Of a stretch of 64,000 nt of DNA, positions 63,770 through 64,000 are shown piece by piece. The stretch is taken from positions 310,001 through 374,000 of the forward strand of contig NZ_JANQBB010000006.1 in assembly GCF_024721975.1 (NCBI RefSeq), written 5' to 3'. The DNA is from Paenibacillus endoradicis. Its GTDB lineage: Bacteria; Bacillota; Bacilli; Paenibacillales; Paenibacillaceae. The stretch's first letter is position 1; each line of letters begins with the position of its first letter. Below the pieces are notes generated by a model. It was not told the DNA's origin, did no database searches, and was given only the letters and a program-made list of their open reading frames with translations. Made by a program: the position numbers and the translations under genes.

Positions 63770-64000
63770 TTGTCCACCCTAACTTAATACTGTAATTACA
63801 AATTTATACATTATTATCATTGTAATATTTTTACAGCATATGTCAACTTATTTATAATGTCATTACCCACCGTCGTCTCTCGTTGAATCAACTTTTAATA
63901 AGGCCAGATAGCAAAGAAGACCATTCAAAAGATGAATGGTCTTCAATTACATAGATATACTATCTAATTTTTACTCTATAGCATTATCATTCTTTAATTC
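63770..64000. other. Right-edge intergenic region
   Basis: AT-rich region upstream of the VanW gene. It holds one hairpin (63916-63944) and no credible gene. Confidence 0.5.
63916..63944 (-). terminator. Hairpin, probable terminator of a gene beyond the right edge
   Basis: GAAGACCATTCA and TGAATGGTCTTC form a perfect 12-bp stem with a 5-base loop. The T-run on the minus strand is only TTT, so this is tentative. Confidence 0.55.

Noticed and set aside
1..64000. tRNA, rRNA, transposase, integrase or prophage genes
   Set aside because: None was recognised on either strand; repeats P, E and the arrays are not accompanied by a mobility gene in this window.

Overview
The window is an AT-rich stretch of chromosome from a Gram-positive Bacillota, most likely a Paenibacillus or close relative in the Paenibacillaceae. 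The indications are strong AGGAGG-type Shine-Dalgarno sites, lipoprotein and copper-amine-oxidase-type stalk domains, a YesM-type sensor kinase, large sugar-ABC clusters without a local ATPase, DUF5696 and YIP1 partners, and dispersed structured repeats. The genus is inferred from gene content, not from a marker gene. I saw no rRNA, tRNA, phage, transposase or CRISPR array.

Layout. (1) 1-4210, minus strand: an operon of SDR oxidoreductase, YesM-type histidine kinase, lipoprotein sugar-binding protein and a LacI regulator cut by the left edge. (2) 4470-7103: AEC transporter, nitroreductase and EamA permease. (3) 7273-9515: GH42 beta-galactosidase and a 53-codon ORF, followed by a repeat-rich gap. 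(4) 10179-13733: YdjM-like membrane protein, Mn-dependent pyrophosphatase (ppaC) and threonine synthase (thrC). (5) 14091-16800: MBOAT O-acyltransferase and DHHW partner. (6) 16808-19745: DUF72 and MEKHLA genes, a TerC Mn exporter under a yybP-ykoY riboswitch, and a thioredoxin-like protein. (7) 19748-24443: stalk/TraB protein and a vanR-vanS-vanY-vanZ-like set without vanHAX. (8) 24524-30714: LLM oxidoreductase, SNF2 helicase, PAS/HD-GYP phosphodiesterase and HAD phosphatase.

(9) 30968-51499 is the centrepiece, a beta-mannan utilisation locus of about 20 kb. Fourteen minus-strand genes run from a divergent LacI regulator: lipoprotein SBP, a giant membrane-anchored SBP with carbohydrate-binding-like domains, two permeases, an NHL/TPR membrane protein, a YIP1 protein, a DUF5696 protein, two more permeases, cytosolic GH26, SGNH esterase, membrane-anchored CBM35-GH26 and GH2 beta-mannosidase. 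The inferred route is surface cleavage of mannan, import of (acetylated) mannooligosaccharides through permeases driven by an ATPase encoded elsewhere, then deacetylation and hydrolysis to mannose inside the cell. NHL, YIP1 and DUF5696 are the parts without an established role.

(10) 52097-63769: htpG behind a perfect CIRCE operator, glycerol-1-phosphate dehydrogenase (egsA/araM), an envelope-signalling trio (FecR-repeat protein, NHL/stalk protein, CHASE2-adenylate cyclase), ridA and a VanW protein.

Four kinds of non-coding structure stand out: a hairpin leader ending in AAAAGTTTTAGGAGG before at least four genes; a palindromic element of about 125 bp in four copies; an element of about 155 bp directly after two stop codons, each copy next to a different tandem array; and a terminator whose 3' arm and U-tract contain the ribosome site of the next gene.
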